Positions 36,439-45,945 of a stretch of DNA of 64,000 nt are shown one piece after another. The notes under the pieces are model-generated. The model searched no databases, had not been told where the DNA came from, and saw only the letters and a program-made list of their open reading frames with translations. Numbering within the stretch: the first letter of the stretch is position 1; each line of letters starts with the position of its first letter. A program made the translations under genes and the position numbers. The DNA is from Pelagicoccus mobilis (lineage in GTDB: Bacteria > Verrucomicrobiota > Verrucomicrobiia > Opitutales > Opitutaceae): contig NZ_JAENIL010000004.1 in assembly GCF_016595505.1 (NCBI RefSeq), positions 62,001 through 126,000 of the forward strand, written 5' to 3'.

Positions 36439-37287
36439 ATGATCCCAATCATAGACACCCACCAGCACCTCGTGCTAAGCGAAAAATGGCCCTATTCCTG
36501 GGCGGATGGCCTGCCCTTTCTCAAAGGGAATTCGTATACGCTCGAAGACTACACTCGAGAAACGGAAGGAACTGGCATCGAGAAAACGATCTTCATGGAG
36601 ACCTCTCCCGATGGATTGCACTGGCTTGAGGAGACTTCGCATGTAGCGACTCTATGCGATGATCCCGATGGAAGGATGATGGGCGCTATTGTTAATTGCA
36701 GGCCCGAAGAGGAGCGTTTTCAGGAATTTTTGGATACACATGCCCACGCTAAGCAAGTGGGAGTTCGCCGCATTCTTCATGTTGAGGACGATAGCCTTTC
36801 GGGCTCCACTCTGTTTCGGGATAACGTACGCAGTCTCGCAGCAAGAGACCTGACATTCGACCTTTGTTTTCTAGCGCGACAATTGCCGCTTGCCTATGAT
36901 CTAGCAAAGGCCTGTCCAAACGTGCAATTTGTGCTGGATCACTGTGGCGTTCCCGACATCGAAGGAGCTGGATTGGATCCGTGGCGAGCAGATATACGCA
37001 AGCTTGCGGAACTCCCGAACCTCGCCTGCAAGATTTCTGGCGTACTCGCGTACTGCAATCCAGGCAACGCAAGCCTTGAGACTGTGAAACCGTATGTGGA
37101 GCACTGTCTGGAAGCCTTCGGCTGGGATCGCGTCGTGTGGGGCGGCGATTGGCCCGTTTGCACTGGAAACGCAACGCTAGCCGAATGGGTGTCCGTCTCT
37201 CGTGAGATCGTATCCTCTGAGGATACCGCTAATCAGGAAAAGTTATTCAACCGAAACGCCTGCTCGATCTACGGCGTGCAATCCTAA
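36439..37287 (+). CDS. Amidohydrolase-2 family sugar lactonase, fuconolactonase-like
   Basis: This 282-residue enzyme is of the COG3618 type. Metal and catalytic residues are visible: Asp6, His8 and His10 in DTHQH, the LDHCG block, and Asp in WGGDWPV near the C-terminus. COG3618 enzymes hydrolyse sugar lactones such as L-fuconolactone, L-rhamnonolactone and 4-sulfomuconolactone. With an alpha-L-fucosidase, mutarotase and dehydrogenases around it, L-fucono-1,5-lactone is the most likely substrate. It follows the MaoC gene (48 bases) and precedes the mutarotase gene (23 bases). The length is normal for the family. Confidence 0.87.
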   Translation: MIPIIDTHQHLVLSEKWPYSWADGLPFLKGNSYTLEDYTRETEGTGIEKTIFMETSPDGLHWLEETSHVATLCDDPDGRMMGAIVNCRPEEERFQEFLDTHAHAKQVGVRRILHVEDDSLSGSTLFRDNVRSLAARDLTFDLCFLARQLPLAYDLAKACPNVQFVLDHCGVPDIEGAGLDPWRADIRKLAELPNLACKISGVLAYCNPGNASLETVKPYVEHCLEAFGWDRVVWGGDWPVCTGNATLAEWVSVSREIVSSEDTANQEKLFNRNACSIYGVQS

Positions 37288-37310
37288 GAGGCGCCTCTGG
37301 CTCATTTGAA

Positions 37311-38021
37311 ATGTCACCGTACGAAAACCGACTTAACTCTGAGAACTTTCGCCGCATCGGTCTCCTAGCCGAGATCCGCCCCGACTCCCTTGCGGAGGTT
37401 GCCGACTTGGTTTCTTCCGGCAGCACCGATCTGGCGAAGGATCTCGAACACGCAGGTATCCGCAACTTAGCCATCTACCAGAAAGCGGTCGGAGACCTGG
37501 AACTCGTTTTCCTCTACTTCGAAACGATCGAGTTAGACCAAGAGAAAGCGATCCTTCTATTAAAAGAAAGCTCCGCCTGGTGGAGTACGCTTGAAGGGCA
37601 TTTGCTCGCTCACCCGCGCGCCACAAAGGAGAATCATCCTTGGGTCCGTTGCGAGTTCATGAACGTAATCGCTATCGAGTCGGAGTTTGACCGCAATAAA
37701 GGGGATCGGATCGCTCTCGTATCACAACTGATCCCTGAGAAGGAGCTTTGGTACCGCACCCTGCATCAAACTAATTGGCCTGGGGTGGTTGACCAGATGC
37801 GTCGCAGCAATTTCCAGAACTGGACCACCTTTCTGATCGAATGGGGCGAATCGCTTCTGCTCTTCTCTTATGTGGAATACGTTGGGAAAGACCGAGAGGC
37901 AGACGAATCACTGATGGCGGCCGACCCCGTCACCCAGAGGTGGTGGACCCACACGCAACCTTGCCTCTCCCCTGTAGAAGGAAGCAATGACGCTTGGTCG
38001 GCGATGGAGCGAAAGCGCTGA
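37311..38021 (+). CDS. Tandem RhaM/COG3254-type sugar mutarotase, N-terminal copy degenerate
   Basis: This 236-residue protein consists of two DUF718/RhaM-like modules. The second (about 125-236) reads RIALVSQLIPEKELWYRTLH, then NFQNWTTFLIEW, LFSYVEYVG, and AADPVTQRWWTHTQPCLSP, a clear match to L-rhamnose/L-fucose mutarotases, including the Tyr-x3-His pair that corresponds to Tyr18/His22 of E. coli RhaM. The first (about 14-105; RIGLLAEIRPDSLAEV, GIRNLAIYQKAVGDLELVFL, SAWW) keeps the fold pattern but has Val in both catalytic positions. Single modules are about 105 residues and work as dimers, so this looks like a fused pseudo-dimer with one active site. As last gene of the rightward operon it would supply the L-fucose anomer used by the dehydrogenase. 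Confidence 0.82.
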   Translation: MSPYENRLNSENFRRIGLLAEIRPDSLAEVADLVSSGSTDLAKDLEHAGIRNLAIYQKAVGDLELVFLYFETIELDQEKAILLLKESSAWWSTLEGHLLAHPRATKENHPWVRCEFMNVIAIESEFDRNKGDRIALVSQLIPEKELWYRTLHQTNWPGVVDQMRRSNFQNWTTFLIEWGESLLLFSYVEYVGKDREADESLMAADPVTQRWWTHTQPCLSPVEGSNDAWSAMERKR

Positions 38022-38154
38022 TCCGCGCCAGAGCTTTTCTAAGTCTTTAAAATTCTATGACTTCCGCCTAGGCCGCACTGAGATGATTGACTCTCCCTAA
38101 ACTCTGGCGAGTTTGAATGCTTTTCGCCGCCCCAAGATCGCACATCCAGACTGC

Positions 38155-41100
38155 ATGCACCGTTTTCAGAATATCATTTGCACGATTCTTACGCTCCTTT
38201 CCTTCGCAATCGTGCAGGCGGCGACCTACGAACCCGATGTAGATTTTACTCCCAACGAACAATGGCGCTGGCATGAGCAGGAGTTGCTGCGAGGCCACAT
38301 ACTCTACCACGGTGTTGAAGCGGACGATGGAACCCTCGTTTTCTCTACCCCTGAATCGCTACTGCTTTACGATGGCTACACGCTGGATGAGGTTCCCTAC
38401 CCGGAGAATCAGACGGAATTCGTTCCATACCAACTGTTTTATTCGAAAAACGGATACGTCTACATAAACGCTTCCACGGGTATCTTCGGGTACCGGGATG
38501 GAGAGTGGAAACAGTTCATAGAGCACACCTACTCTTCTGCTGAGATTGTGAACGTGTTCGTTCGCAACCCCTCCGGACTCGAACTCGCGGTACTCTACCA
38601 TGGGACTTACGAAATCAAAGGTGACGAACTTGTTCGCATGGAAGGTGTTCCGGGGGGCTTTTCTAGTGCCGCTTTCGATGGGTTGAATCGACTTTGGTGC
38701 AATGCTCCGAACGGGAAGGTGTTTCGTTATCAATTTGAAAAGAACGAGCTGAAGCGGCCAATCGAAGTTAAGGAAATTCGATTGGGTTACCAGCACGTCA
38801 CCCATCCTTGGATCGTGGCCAGCCCTAAATCCGAAGAGATTTGGATAACCAATTGGCGACTAGGTCTTCCTGCTCAGAGATGGAACGAAAAAAACGAATC
38901 ATGGACTCCGGTTGATCTAAGCCACCTCTCGGGAAACAACGGTCACACAAGCGCGTTTCGTATTAACGAAACGGATATGATCATTTTCACCAAGACTGAG
39001 GTACTCTTCCAAAAGGAAGATGATTGGCATTCTATCGGTTACCCAAAATTCGATTTCCCTACTAATCAGCCGTTTTTCGTTTCACGAAAAAATGGGAACC
39101 TGATCCTTGGAGGACGAGGTGAAAAGACCTACGAGGTCGAATACAGCACCTCCCAACAGGACTCGTATCACGGTCTGCACTTCCAATGCGATGTCGGCGG
39201 GAAGACGCGTTGGTTTATATCCACCGAAGGTTACGTGGTCGAGCAGGACACCATTTACGATACCTGGGAACGTCATGAAGAAAACGTAATCGATACCCCG
39301 GTCACTGTATTCAAAAGCCGGAACGACACGGTTTGGGCGGCCGGCAGCCACCAAGGTGAAGCAGCGGTGAGCTACTATGACGGTCGCGGCTGGAAGCTTG
39401 ACTCCTTTCCTCAGCTCAACGGCATGATCAGCCACTTGTCTGCTCGCGAGCTCCCTAACGGGGATATCGTATTTGGCTCTGGTGACGACTCAAGCCCTAC
39501 TACAGGCGGGGGCTTGGTCCGCTATGTGAATGGCTCAACACGGGATCGCCCCGAGTACATAGCCCCTCCGCGAGTTCCGCGACGTATCGTGGGTTTTGCA
39601 GCTGATGCCGATGCCCAACTCTGGGCAGGCGGGATAAAACTGTCTCGCACTCCGCTTGATTTCGGGAGCGACTACAAGATATGGGAAGATTTGCAGGATG
39701 AAGTCTGGATCGACCACCTCATCGAGGACGATCAATCGAATATTTGGGTCGGCCTGTGGAATCGCGGTCTGTATCAAATTAGTGGCGACGAATGGAACCT
39801 CTTTCGCAATGACGACCAACTCGCGAGCAGCCAGGTTAGCTATCTATTGAAGGACGAACATCGCGAAGGGAATATCTGGATCGCTACCGACCGAGGAATA
39901 TCGCGCTTCGACGGTGAAGTCTGGTACCCGCAGGCTCTCCCTCAAGATTTGCGTTTCTATCGCGAAAGCGGAACCTTGCGTCAGTCCTCGGATGGAGCGA
40001 TTTGGGTGAATCAGGCAGCCCGCGGCTGGTATTTCCGGAGAAAGTCGAATTTCTACCTGACAAAGTCCATCCACGACAACTTTAGGACCGTTCGCTACCA
40101 ACCAGACTCAAACCCTCCAATGGTAGAGATTCTGACGGACGTTGCGAAGAGCACTGCTCCCGCCAATATAATCATAGAATGGAAGGGCGTCGATAAATGG
40201 TCCCACACTCCCAATTCGAAACTAAAATACTCGTATCGGCTCAATGAGGACGAGTGGTCGCCCTTTGAGGAAGCCGAAAGCAAAGGGTTCCTCGACCTTC
40301 CGAGCGGCGATTTCGACTTTGAGGTCCGGGCGATCGACCTTGACGGCAACATCAGCCCAGCGACTGCGAAAGCGAGCTTCGTGGTAATACCGCCCATCTG
40401 GCAACGCGCGTGGTTTATCGCAGCGGTTTTCTTTGCCGTCGGTACGATCATCCTTTTGGCAGTTTTGCTCTTCCGCCAACGTATCCGCCATATCATGCAG
40501 CTGGAGGAATTTAAGCTGCAGTTCTTCACCAATATATCCCACGAGCTGCGAACACCCCTCACCGTCATCCTCGGCCCCCTTGAAAGCCAACTCTCAAAGC
40601 TTCCCATCGGCTGGGATAAAAAACCGCTCGAGCTCGCCTATCGAAATGCCCAAAAGACCCTCGGCCTGATCGATCAAATCCTTGATTTCCGCAGCGCGGA
40701 AACAGGGAACATAAAGATCGAGCTCGCCCGCTCAGACTTGGTCGAAACCGCCAAGGAAGTGGTTCATCTGATTCGCCCGCTCTCAGAGGCTCGATCTCAA
40801 GTATTGGACTTCAGCTGCGACGTCGATTCGTGCGTGGTTTGGTACGACGCAGAGAAGATTGAGAAGATCCTCAACAACCTGATCAGCAACGCGATCAAGT
40901 ACACCCAACGAAACGGGAAGATCTCGGTAGCGATAAAGATCCATGATTTTGAGGAATCGGTAAACGTGGAGTTTGTGGTAGAGGACAACGGAGCCGGCAT
41001 TCCCATCGGTAAGATCGATGACATTTTCGAAGTGTTCTATCGGGTCGGAACAACGAAAAACAAAAAGGTGCGTGGATCTGGAATCGGTCTCGCTTACACA

Positions 41101-42078
41101 AAAAACCTCGTCGAAGCCTGCGAGGGCGCCATCTCTGTCGACAGTCCGATAACGAACGTCAACGGCCAGCAGCAAGGAACTCGATTCACCGTGACCCTGC
41201 CCCTCTATAAGCAAATGGAGGGTCGTCCTGAGATCGAGGATACGGAGCCGCTTCAAAAAGAACTCGAAACTGACTCGGAATCGGCGGCTTCAATCGAGTC
41301 CGATTCTCAAGACAAACCGCAAATTCTCATCGCCGAGGATGACGATCAAATCAGAGACTTCCTAGCCTCTGAACTTTCTGAAGCGTGGGCGGTCACCTCG
41401 GCAGAGGACGGGGCAAAAGCCCTCGACCTTGCCCAGGAGAGAATTCCCGATCTGATCGTCACTGACGTAATGATGCCTGAGCTTGATGGTAAGGAGCTCT
41501 GCCGCCGCATAAAGAGCGAGGATCGCACCTCGCATATTCCAGTGATCATGCTCACTGCCCTCAAATCCGAGATGCACGAGCTGGAAGGGCTTGAGCTTGG
41601 GGCAGACGACTACCTCTCAAAGCCAATTCGCCTTTCGATCCTGAAAAGGCGAATTCAAAACATTCTGGAATCACGCAGGAAACTGCACGCGCGATTCAGC
41701 GAGCAGAAGCAGGAAGCCAAAGTCGTCACTCGCGAAATCACCACCAACACGATCGACGAAGCCTTCCTCAACAAGGCAGTCAGCATGATCGAGCAAAACG
41801 TTGAAGACCCGCTTTTCGACGTCGAGGAATTTGCCACACGCATGCACATGAGCCGCATGACGCTCTATCGAAAATTCAAAGCGATTACCGGAGATTCGCC
41901 TAGTTCCTTTATCCGCTCGATTCGCATGAATAAAGCGGCCGCCCTACTCTCCACAGGCGAGCATACCGTGTCAGAAGTGGCCGATCGCGTAGGTATCTCA
42001 GATCTGAGTTCATTCAGTACCTCGTTCAAAAAACACTTCAAGGTTTCCCCAAGCCAGTACGCCGGGCGCAACAAGTAG
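38155..42078 (+). CDS. Hybrid two-component system sensor/regulator (HTCS), second copy
   Basis: I prefer ATG 38155 (1307 residues) since it begins a clean signal peptide; a TTG at 38113 would add 14 residues. Order: periplasmic propeller repeats, Y_Y_Y domain (LKYSYRLNEDEWSPFEE; FEVRAIDLDGN), transmembrane helix near 752-775, HisKA with His796 in canonical SHELRTPL, HATPase_c (SNAIKYT; EDNGAGIP; GSGIGLAYTKNLVE), receiver with Asp1104 (TDVMMPELDG) and AraC HTH at the end (MSRMTLYRKF; VADRVGISDLSSFS). It shares layout and length with the protein at 1047. It lies downstream of the fucose operon, with 307 bases before the GH2 gene at 42386, and probably activates nearby glycan genes in response to a periplasmic oligosaccharide. 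Confidence 0.93.
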   Translation: MHRFQNIICTILTLLSFAIVQAATYEPDVDFTPNEQWRWHEQELLRGHILYHGVEADDGTLVFSTPESLLLYDGYTLDEVPYPENQTEFVPYQLFYSKNGYVYINASTGIFGYRDGEWKQFIEHTYSSAEIVNVFVRNPSGLELAVLYHGTYEIKGDELVRMEGVPGGFSSAAFDGLNRLWCNAPNGKVFRYQFEKNELKRPIEVKEIRLGYQHVTHPWIVASPKSEEIWITNWRLGLPAQRWNEKNESWTPVDLSHLSGNNGHTSAFRINETDMIIFTKTEVLFQKEDDWHSIGYPKFDFPTNQPFFVSRKNGNLILGGRGEKTYEVEYSTSQQDSYHGLHFQCDVGGKTRWFISTEGYVVEQDTIYDTWERHEENVIDTPVTVFKSRNDTVWAAGSHQGEAAVSYYDGRGWKLDSFPQLNGMISHLSARELPNGDIVFGSGDDSSPTTGGGLVRYVNGSTRDRPEYIAPPRVPRRIVGFAADADAQLWAGGIKLSRTPLDFGSDYKIWEDLQDEVWIDHLIEDDQSNIWVGLWNRGLYQISGDEWNLFRNDDQLASSQVSYLLKDEHREGNIWIATDRGISRFDGEVWYPQALPQDLRFYRESGTLRQSSDGAIWVNQAARGWYFRRKSNFYLTKSIHDNFRTVRYQPDSNPPMVEILTDVAKSTAPANIIIEWKGVDKWSHTPNSKLKYSYRLNEDEWSPFEEAESKGFLDLPSGDFDFEVRAIDLDGNISPATAKASFVVIPPIWQRAWFIAAVFFAVGTIILLAVLLFRQRIRHIMQLEEFKLQFFTNISHELRTPLTVILGPLESQLSKLPIGWDKKPLELAYRNAQKTLGLIDQILDFRSAETGNIKIELARSDLVETAKEVVHLIRPLSEARSQVLDFSCDVDSCVVWYDAEKIEKILNNLISNAIKYTQRNGKISVAIKIHDFEESVNVEFVVEDNGAGIPIGKIDDIFEVFYRVGTTKNKKVRGSGIGLAYTKNLVEACEGAISVDSPITNVNGQQQGTRFTVTLPLYKQMEGRPEIEDTEPLQKELETDSESAASIESDSQDKPQILIAEDDDQIRDFLASELSEAWAVTSAEDGAKALDLAQERIPDLIVTDVMMPELDGKELCRRIKSEDRTSHIPVIMLTALKSEMHELEGLELGADDYLSKPIRLSILKRRIQNILESRRKLHARFSEQKQEAKVVTREITTNTIDEAFLNKAVSMIEQNVEDPLFDVEEFATRMHMSRMTLYRKFKAITGDSPSSFIRSIRMNKAAALLSTGEHTVSEVADRVGISDLSSFSTSFKKHFKVSPSQYAGRNK

Positions 42079-42385
42079 CTCCGAGGCTTGCACAGAAAAA
42101 AGCCGCTCGTTGCAGACCTGTACCTCAGGTTTCAAAAGCCCTCTTCCCAGCTTGTTACCCAACCTAAATAGCTAAGGTTAGTTGCTTAAGAACAGCAACT
42201 TATACAATACCTAGGCTAAATCGCCCAACTGTGACGATGTTCAAAGCGCGAGGCCGTCGGGGGATGCTATATTCGATGCAGCCTTAGCTAGCTCGAAATG
42301 GGTTACCCCAAAATAGAACGTGTTTCTGCCGACGCGTCAGCCAATTCCGGATAGCAGGGTTCAGCAATTTCCGCCCCGTTAAGCC
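42079..42385. promoter_or_regulatory. Gene-free region with two adjacent inverted repeats
   Basis: These 307 bases lie between the HTCS gene and the second GH2 gene and contain no ORF. Two small inverted repeats stand side by side: AACCT/AGGTT at 42161-42179, and AGTTGCT/AGCAACT at 42180-42200 with a seven-base spacer. Neither is followed by a U-tract, so they are more likely regulator sites or an RNA structure than terminators. No other element stands out. Confidence 0.4.
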
Positions 42386-44929
42386 ATGAGTCCAGGCCGT
42401 CTTACGCCATCCCCAAAACCCTCGTTTTTTCTGTTCGCGATCGTAGCGCTTCTGTTCTGCCAGAGCTCCGCCGCCGCGAATTCGGCACCCAGCTCGAATC
42501 AACTCTTTAACGATTCTTGGTTGTTCCACTCGGGTGAACACTCTAGCGCTCGATTCCCGGAAACCGATGACTCTTCGTGGAGGAAATTGCGATTGCCGCA
42601 CGATGCAGCAATCGAAGGACCGTTTAGCTCGAAAAACGAATCTCGAAGCGGAAGCCTGCCATCCTCCGGAGTCTTTTGGTACCGCAAGCACTTCGCTTTG
42701 CCTCTGACTGATCGAGAGCAAAACGTGACGCTTTGTTTCGAGGGCGCGATGAGCAACTCGCGGGTCTGGATCAACGGGCACTTTCTCGGAGAGAGACCAA
42801 ACGGCTACATTGGCTTCGAGTACGACGTCACGCGCTACATCCGCTTCGGCGAAAATGCGAACAACGTCATTGCAGTTCGCCTCGAGCAGGAAGACCTCTC
42901 TTCGCGTTGGTATCCTGGAGCTGGGCTCTACCGGGATGTTCGCCTGAAAGTGCGTTCACCTATCCACCTACCGTCAGACGGGATCTACATCACCACGCCC
43001 GTCGTTTCCGACCAGTGGTCGGAAGTAGACGTCCGTGCTGAAGTTGCGAATACGACTTCGTCGCCTGCTCAAGTTACGGTAGAGCATCGTGTATTCGGTC
43101 CAGACGGACGAATCGTCGGGCAATCCTCAATACAGGCCAAGGTAAATACTTCGGACAAGCTGCAAACTTCCGCCAACCTATCCATTGCCAATCCGCTTCG
43201 CTGGGAGCCGGATGCTCCCCACCTCTACCGTCTCGAAACGAGAGTGCGACGGGACGGAAAGGTGGTTGACGTGGGCGAGACGACCTTCGGGATCCGAACC
43301 ATAGAGTTTAGCGCGAGCGATGGCTTTTTGCTCAATGGGGTTCGCACGCAGATCAAAGGCGTTTGCCTGCACCACGATCTTGGCCCGCTCGGAGCAGCTA
43401 TCAATCGGTCCGCTCTTGAACGGCGATTGGAGATTCTCAAGGAAATGGGGACCAACGCGGTACGCACTTCACACAATCCACCCTCGCCTCAGCTGCTCGA
43501 TCTCTGCGATGAGATGGGACTGCTAGTGCAAGTCGAAGCCTTCGACGCATGGGAGCAGGCCAAGGTGGAAAACAGCTATTCCAAGCATTTCCCGGATTGG
43601 TACGAGCAAGACCTTCGCGCCATGATCAGACGGGACCGCAACCACCCATCAGTCTTCATGTGGAGCATTGGGAACGAGATTCTCGAACAAACGGATCCGC
43701 AAAAAGGCCCGCTGATCGCCAAAACGCTCAACGACATCTGCCACGAGGAGGATCCGACTCGCCCTACCACTGCTTGCTTTAATTACTATCCGGATCCCGT
43801 CGTAAATGGCTTGGCTGCGGAAGTCGATGTCGTGGGCCTGAACTACCATCCTGCCTCCTACCAGGACCTTCTCGAACGACACCCGGATTGGATCGTCTAC
43901 GGATCAGAAACCGCCTCAACCGTGAGCAGCCGCGGCGTTTACCACCTCCCGATCGAAAAATACGACTCCCACCCGTCGCACCAAATCACCAGCTACGATA
44001 TCATCGGTCCCGCTTGGGCGTATCCGCCAGACATCGAGTTTCACTTTCAGGAAACGAACCCCCGGGTAATCGGAGAGTTCATCTGGACCGGTTTCGACTA
44101 TATAGGAGAACCGACCCCTTTCGCTTGGGATGAACACAAGTCGGGCGGGGCGTGGCCCTCGAGAAGCTCCTACTTCGGAGCTATCGACCTTTGCGGCTTT
44201 CCCAAGGACCGGTATTACCTCTACAAGAGTCAATGGAACAGCCAGCCTTTGGTTCACTTGCTGCCTCATTGGAACTGGGACGCAAGCAAGGGCGAGACCA
44301 TACCTGTCTACGCCTTCAGCAATTGCGAAGAGGTCGAACTTATCGCCAACGGCAAGTCGCTCGGTCGCCGCAAAGTCGGGGTCGACACAACTCCCATTCC
44401 GGTCAACTTCTACAACAGCGATCTTGAAGTATTCGAATCAAAATATCGGCTTCGCTGGGACGTCCCTTACGTTCCCGGAGCAGTAAAGGCGATTGGGTAT
44501 AGCGATGGCGAAATCGTATCGGAAGATTCGATAAAGACCGCTGGTCCCGCTCACAGCTTGGAGCTACAACTCGAAGACGGACGTATCCACAATGACGGAT
44601 ACGACTTGGCCTTCGTGCAAGTTCATGTCGTCGATAAAGACGGCAATCTCTGTCCTCTCGCCGATAACGCTGTCGAGTTCGAAGTATTTGGGCCGGGTGA
44701 AATCGCTGCCGTCGGCAATGGCGATCCAGCGACAGCAGAGCCGTTCACTGCCTCCGAGCGAAAGACCTTCAATGGGCTTTGCCTCGCCATAATCCGTGGC
44801 GACGTCGGCCAAAGCGGCGTGATTCAAGTACGCGCAAAATCGATCGGGCTCGAGTCCGATCTCGTTGAAATCCAACTCGCCCCTCGTTTAGCGCCTGTCG
44901 ATGGGATGACCTATCGCAGCGACAATTAA
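42386..44929 (+). CDS. Glycoside hydrolase family 2, beta-galactosidase-like (second)
   Basis: This 847-residue secreted GH2 enzyme has a signal peptide (about 1-31). Domain order is jelly roll, Ig-like, TIM barrel, DUF4982-type and C-terminal Ig-like. The acid/base is Glu431 in WSIGNEILEQ and the nucleophile Glu508 in YGSETAS. HDAAIEGPF and GVFWYRKHFALP mark the N-terminal domain. The SETAS nucleophile block and the segment FIWTGFDYIGEPTP are typical of the beta-galactosidase clade with DUF4982. It shares architecture with the protein at 18127, but the motif around the nucleophile differs (SETAS against GTENW), so specificity may differ. It is followed after 18 bases by an AraC regulator gene, forming a two-gene operon. 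Confidence 0.91.
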   Translation: MSPGRLTPSPKPSFFLFAIVALLFCQSSAAANSAPSSNQLFNDSWLFHSGEHSSARFPETDDSSWRKLRLPHDAAIEGPFSSKNESRSGSLPSSGVFWYRKHFALPLTDREQNVTLCFEGAMSNSRVWINGHFLGERPNGYIGFEYDVTRYIRFGENANNVIAVRLEQEDLSSRWYPGAGLYRDVRLKVRSPIHLPSDGIYITTPVVSDQWSEVDVRAEVANTTSSPAQVTVEHRVFGPDGRIVGQSSIQAKVNTSDKLQTSANLSIANPLRWEPDAPHLYRLETRVRRDGKVVDVGETTFGIRTIEFSASDGFLLNGVRTQIKGVCLHHDLGPLGAAINRSALERRLEILKEMGTNAVRTSHNPPSPQLLDLCDEMGLLVQVEAFDAWEQAKVENSYSKHFPDWYEQDLRAMIRRDRNHPSVFMWSIGNEILEQTDPQKGPLIAKTLNDICHEEDPTRPTTACFNYYPDPVVNGLAAEVDVVGLNYHPASYQDLLERHPDWIVYGSETASTVSSRGVYHLPIEKYDSHPSHQITSYDIIGPAWAYPPDIEFHFQETNPRVIGEFIWTGFDYIGEPTPFAWDEHKSGGAWPSRSSYFGAIDLCGFPKDRYYLYKSQWNSQPLVHLLPHWNWDASKGETIPVYAFSNCEEVELIANGKSLGRRKVGVDTTPIPVNFYNSDLEVFESKYRLRWDVPYVPGAVKAIGYSDGEIVSEDSIKTAGPAHSLELQLEDGRIHNDGYDLAFVQVHVVDKDGNLCPLADNAVEFEVFGPGEIAAVGNGDPATAEPFTASERKTFNGLCLAIIRGDVGQSGVIQVRAKSIGLESDLVEIQLAPRLAPVDGMTYRSDN

Positions 44930-44947
44930 CCTCTACCCCATCAAGGC

Positions 44948-45844
44948 ATGATTGCACAGCACCTACCTCAGCGAAACGAATCCGTAAAAGGTGAAGTCGA
45001 AAAAGCGGATTACTACACTCTGGAACTGGAGAACACATCCCACGATCAGCTCCGTGTTGTTGGCGGTGGAAAAGAACACTGCGAGCCGAACTTTTGCCAA
45101 AACGTAGTAGAAGCCCCCTTCTACGGAATCGAATACATCGTATCCGGCAGTTGCATACTTGAACGAAACGGCATTGCGGAGACGCTCACAGCGGGGAGTC
45201 TCTTCGCCTATTCGCCAAGGGATACCTACGTTCTTCGAAACGCAAATACTCAACCCTTGGTGAAGCACTTCATCAATTTCGAAGGAAACGACGCTTCCCT
45301 TCTTGTTGAGAATAAAGCCCTAATCGATTTCCAAACGCCGAACCTGATTCACCACAAATGGGTAGAGCGCACCTTCGTCTCGCTGCAAGAGTGCGGCATG
45401 GGTGGCTGCAACAAGCGCCAAGCAGCATGCAAGCACCTCCTGCTCTATCTCTCTACTCGATTGAGCGATACGAGTCAGTCCGAAATGGATACGACATACG
45501 TGTCAGCCTCCCGGTCGAATTTCGACAACATCTGTCGCTACATTGAAGAGAACTACGCCCGCATCACAAGCCCGCTGGAAGTAGCCAACACCTTCAACAT
45601 CTCGCATCAATACCTCTGTTTCCTATTCAAGAAATTCTCGAACGAGACACCGACCAAGATGGTCACCCGTTTCAAGCTCGCACGAGCGGTCGAACTGCTT
45701 CGCGAACGCACGCTGCTCATTAAGCAAATCGCGGAGCAAGTCGGATTTGTCGACCAGTACTATTTTTCGAAGTGCTTCAAGGGATACTACGGCCTCTCGC
45801 CCCGAAAGTTCCTCAATCGAAGCGCCCTAAGAATTTCTGCCTGA
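44948..45844 (+). CDS. AraC-family transcriptional regulator
   Basis: This 298-residue regulator has an N-terminal cupin-like ligand domain (about 20-120; GIEYIVSGSCILERNG, SLFAYSPRD) and a C-terminal AraC double HTH (about 190-295; LEVANTFNISHQYLCFLF and IKQIAEQVGFVDQYYFSKCF). It would sense a sugar in the cytoplasm and control the GH2 gene 18 bases upstream, or glycan genes nearby. It is closed by a bidirectional terminator shared with the convergent AICAR transformylase gene. No membrane segment is present, unlike the two HTCS proteins. Confidence 0.92.
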   Translation: MIAQHLPQRNESVKGEVEKADYYTLELENTSHDQLRVVGGGKEHCEPNFCQNVVEAPFYGIEYIVSGSCILERNGIAETLTAGSLFAYSPRDTYVLRNANTQPLVKHFINFEGNDASLLVENKALIDFQTPNLIHHKWVERTFVSLQECGMGGCNKRQAACKHLLLYLSTRLSDTSQSEMDTTYVSASRSNFDNICRYIEENYARITSPLEVANTFNISHQYLCFLFKKFSNETPTKMVTRFKLARAVELLRERTLLIKQIAEQVGFVDQYYFSKCFKGYYGLSPRKFLNRSALRISA

Positions 45845-45863
45845 ACCTACGAAGCTAGGCATG

Positions 45864-45895
45864 AAAAAAGCGCGGAGCACCGATGCTCCGCGCTT
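45864..45895 (-). terminator. Strong (possibly bidirectional) terminator
   Basis: A perfect 12-base stem AAGCGCGGAGCA / TGCTCCGCGCTT has a four-base loop (CCGA). Six As on the left give a U-run on the minus strand, ending the AICAR transformylase transcript. On the plus strand TTAAATTGTTTTT follows, so it may also end the AraC transcript. Confidence 0.88.
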
Positions 45896-45945
45896 AAATT
45901 GTTTTTGCAGGGTAGTCTTCTACCACTGCCGTCTCTCGTCTGATC

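Noticed and set aside
31698-38021. Bacterial microcompartment for fucose as in some Verrucomicrobia
   Set aside because: No shell protein, aldolase, isomerase or kinase gene is present in the window.
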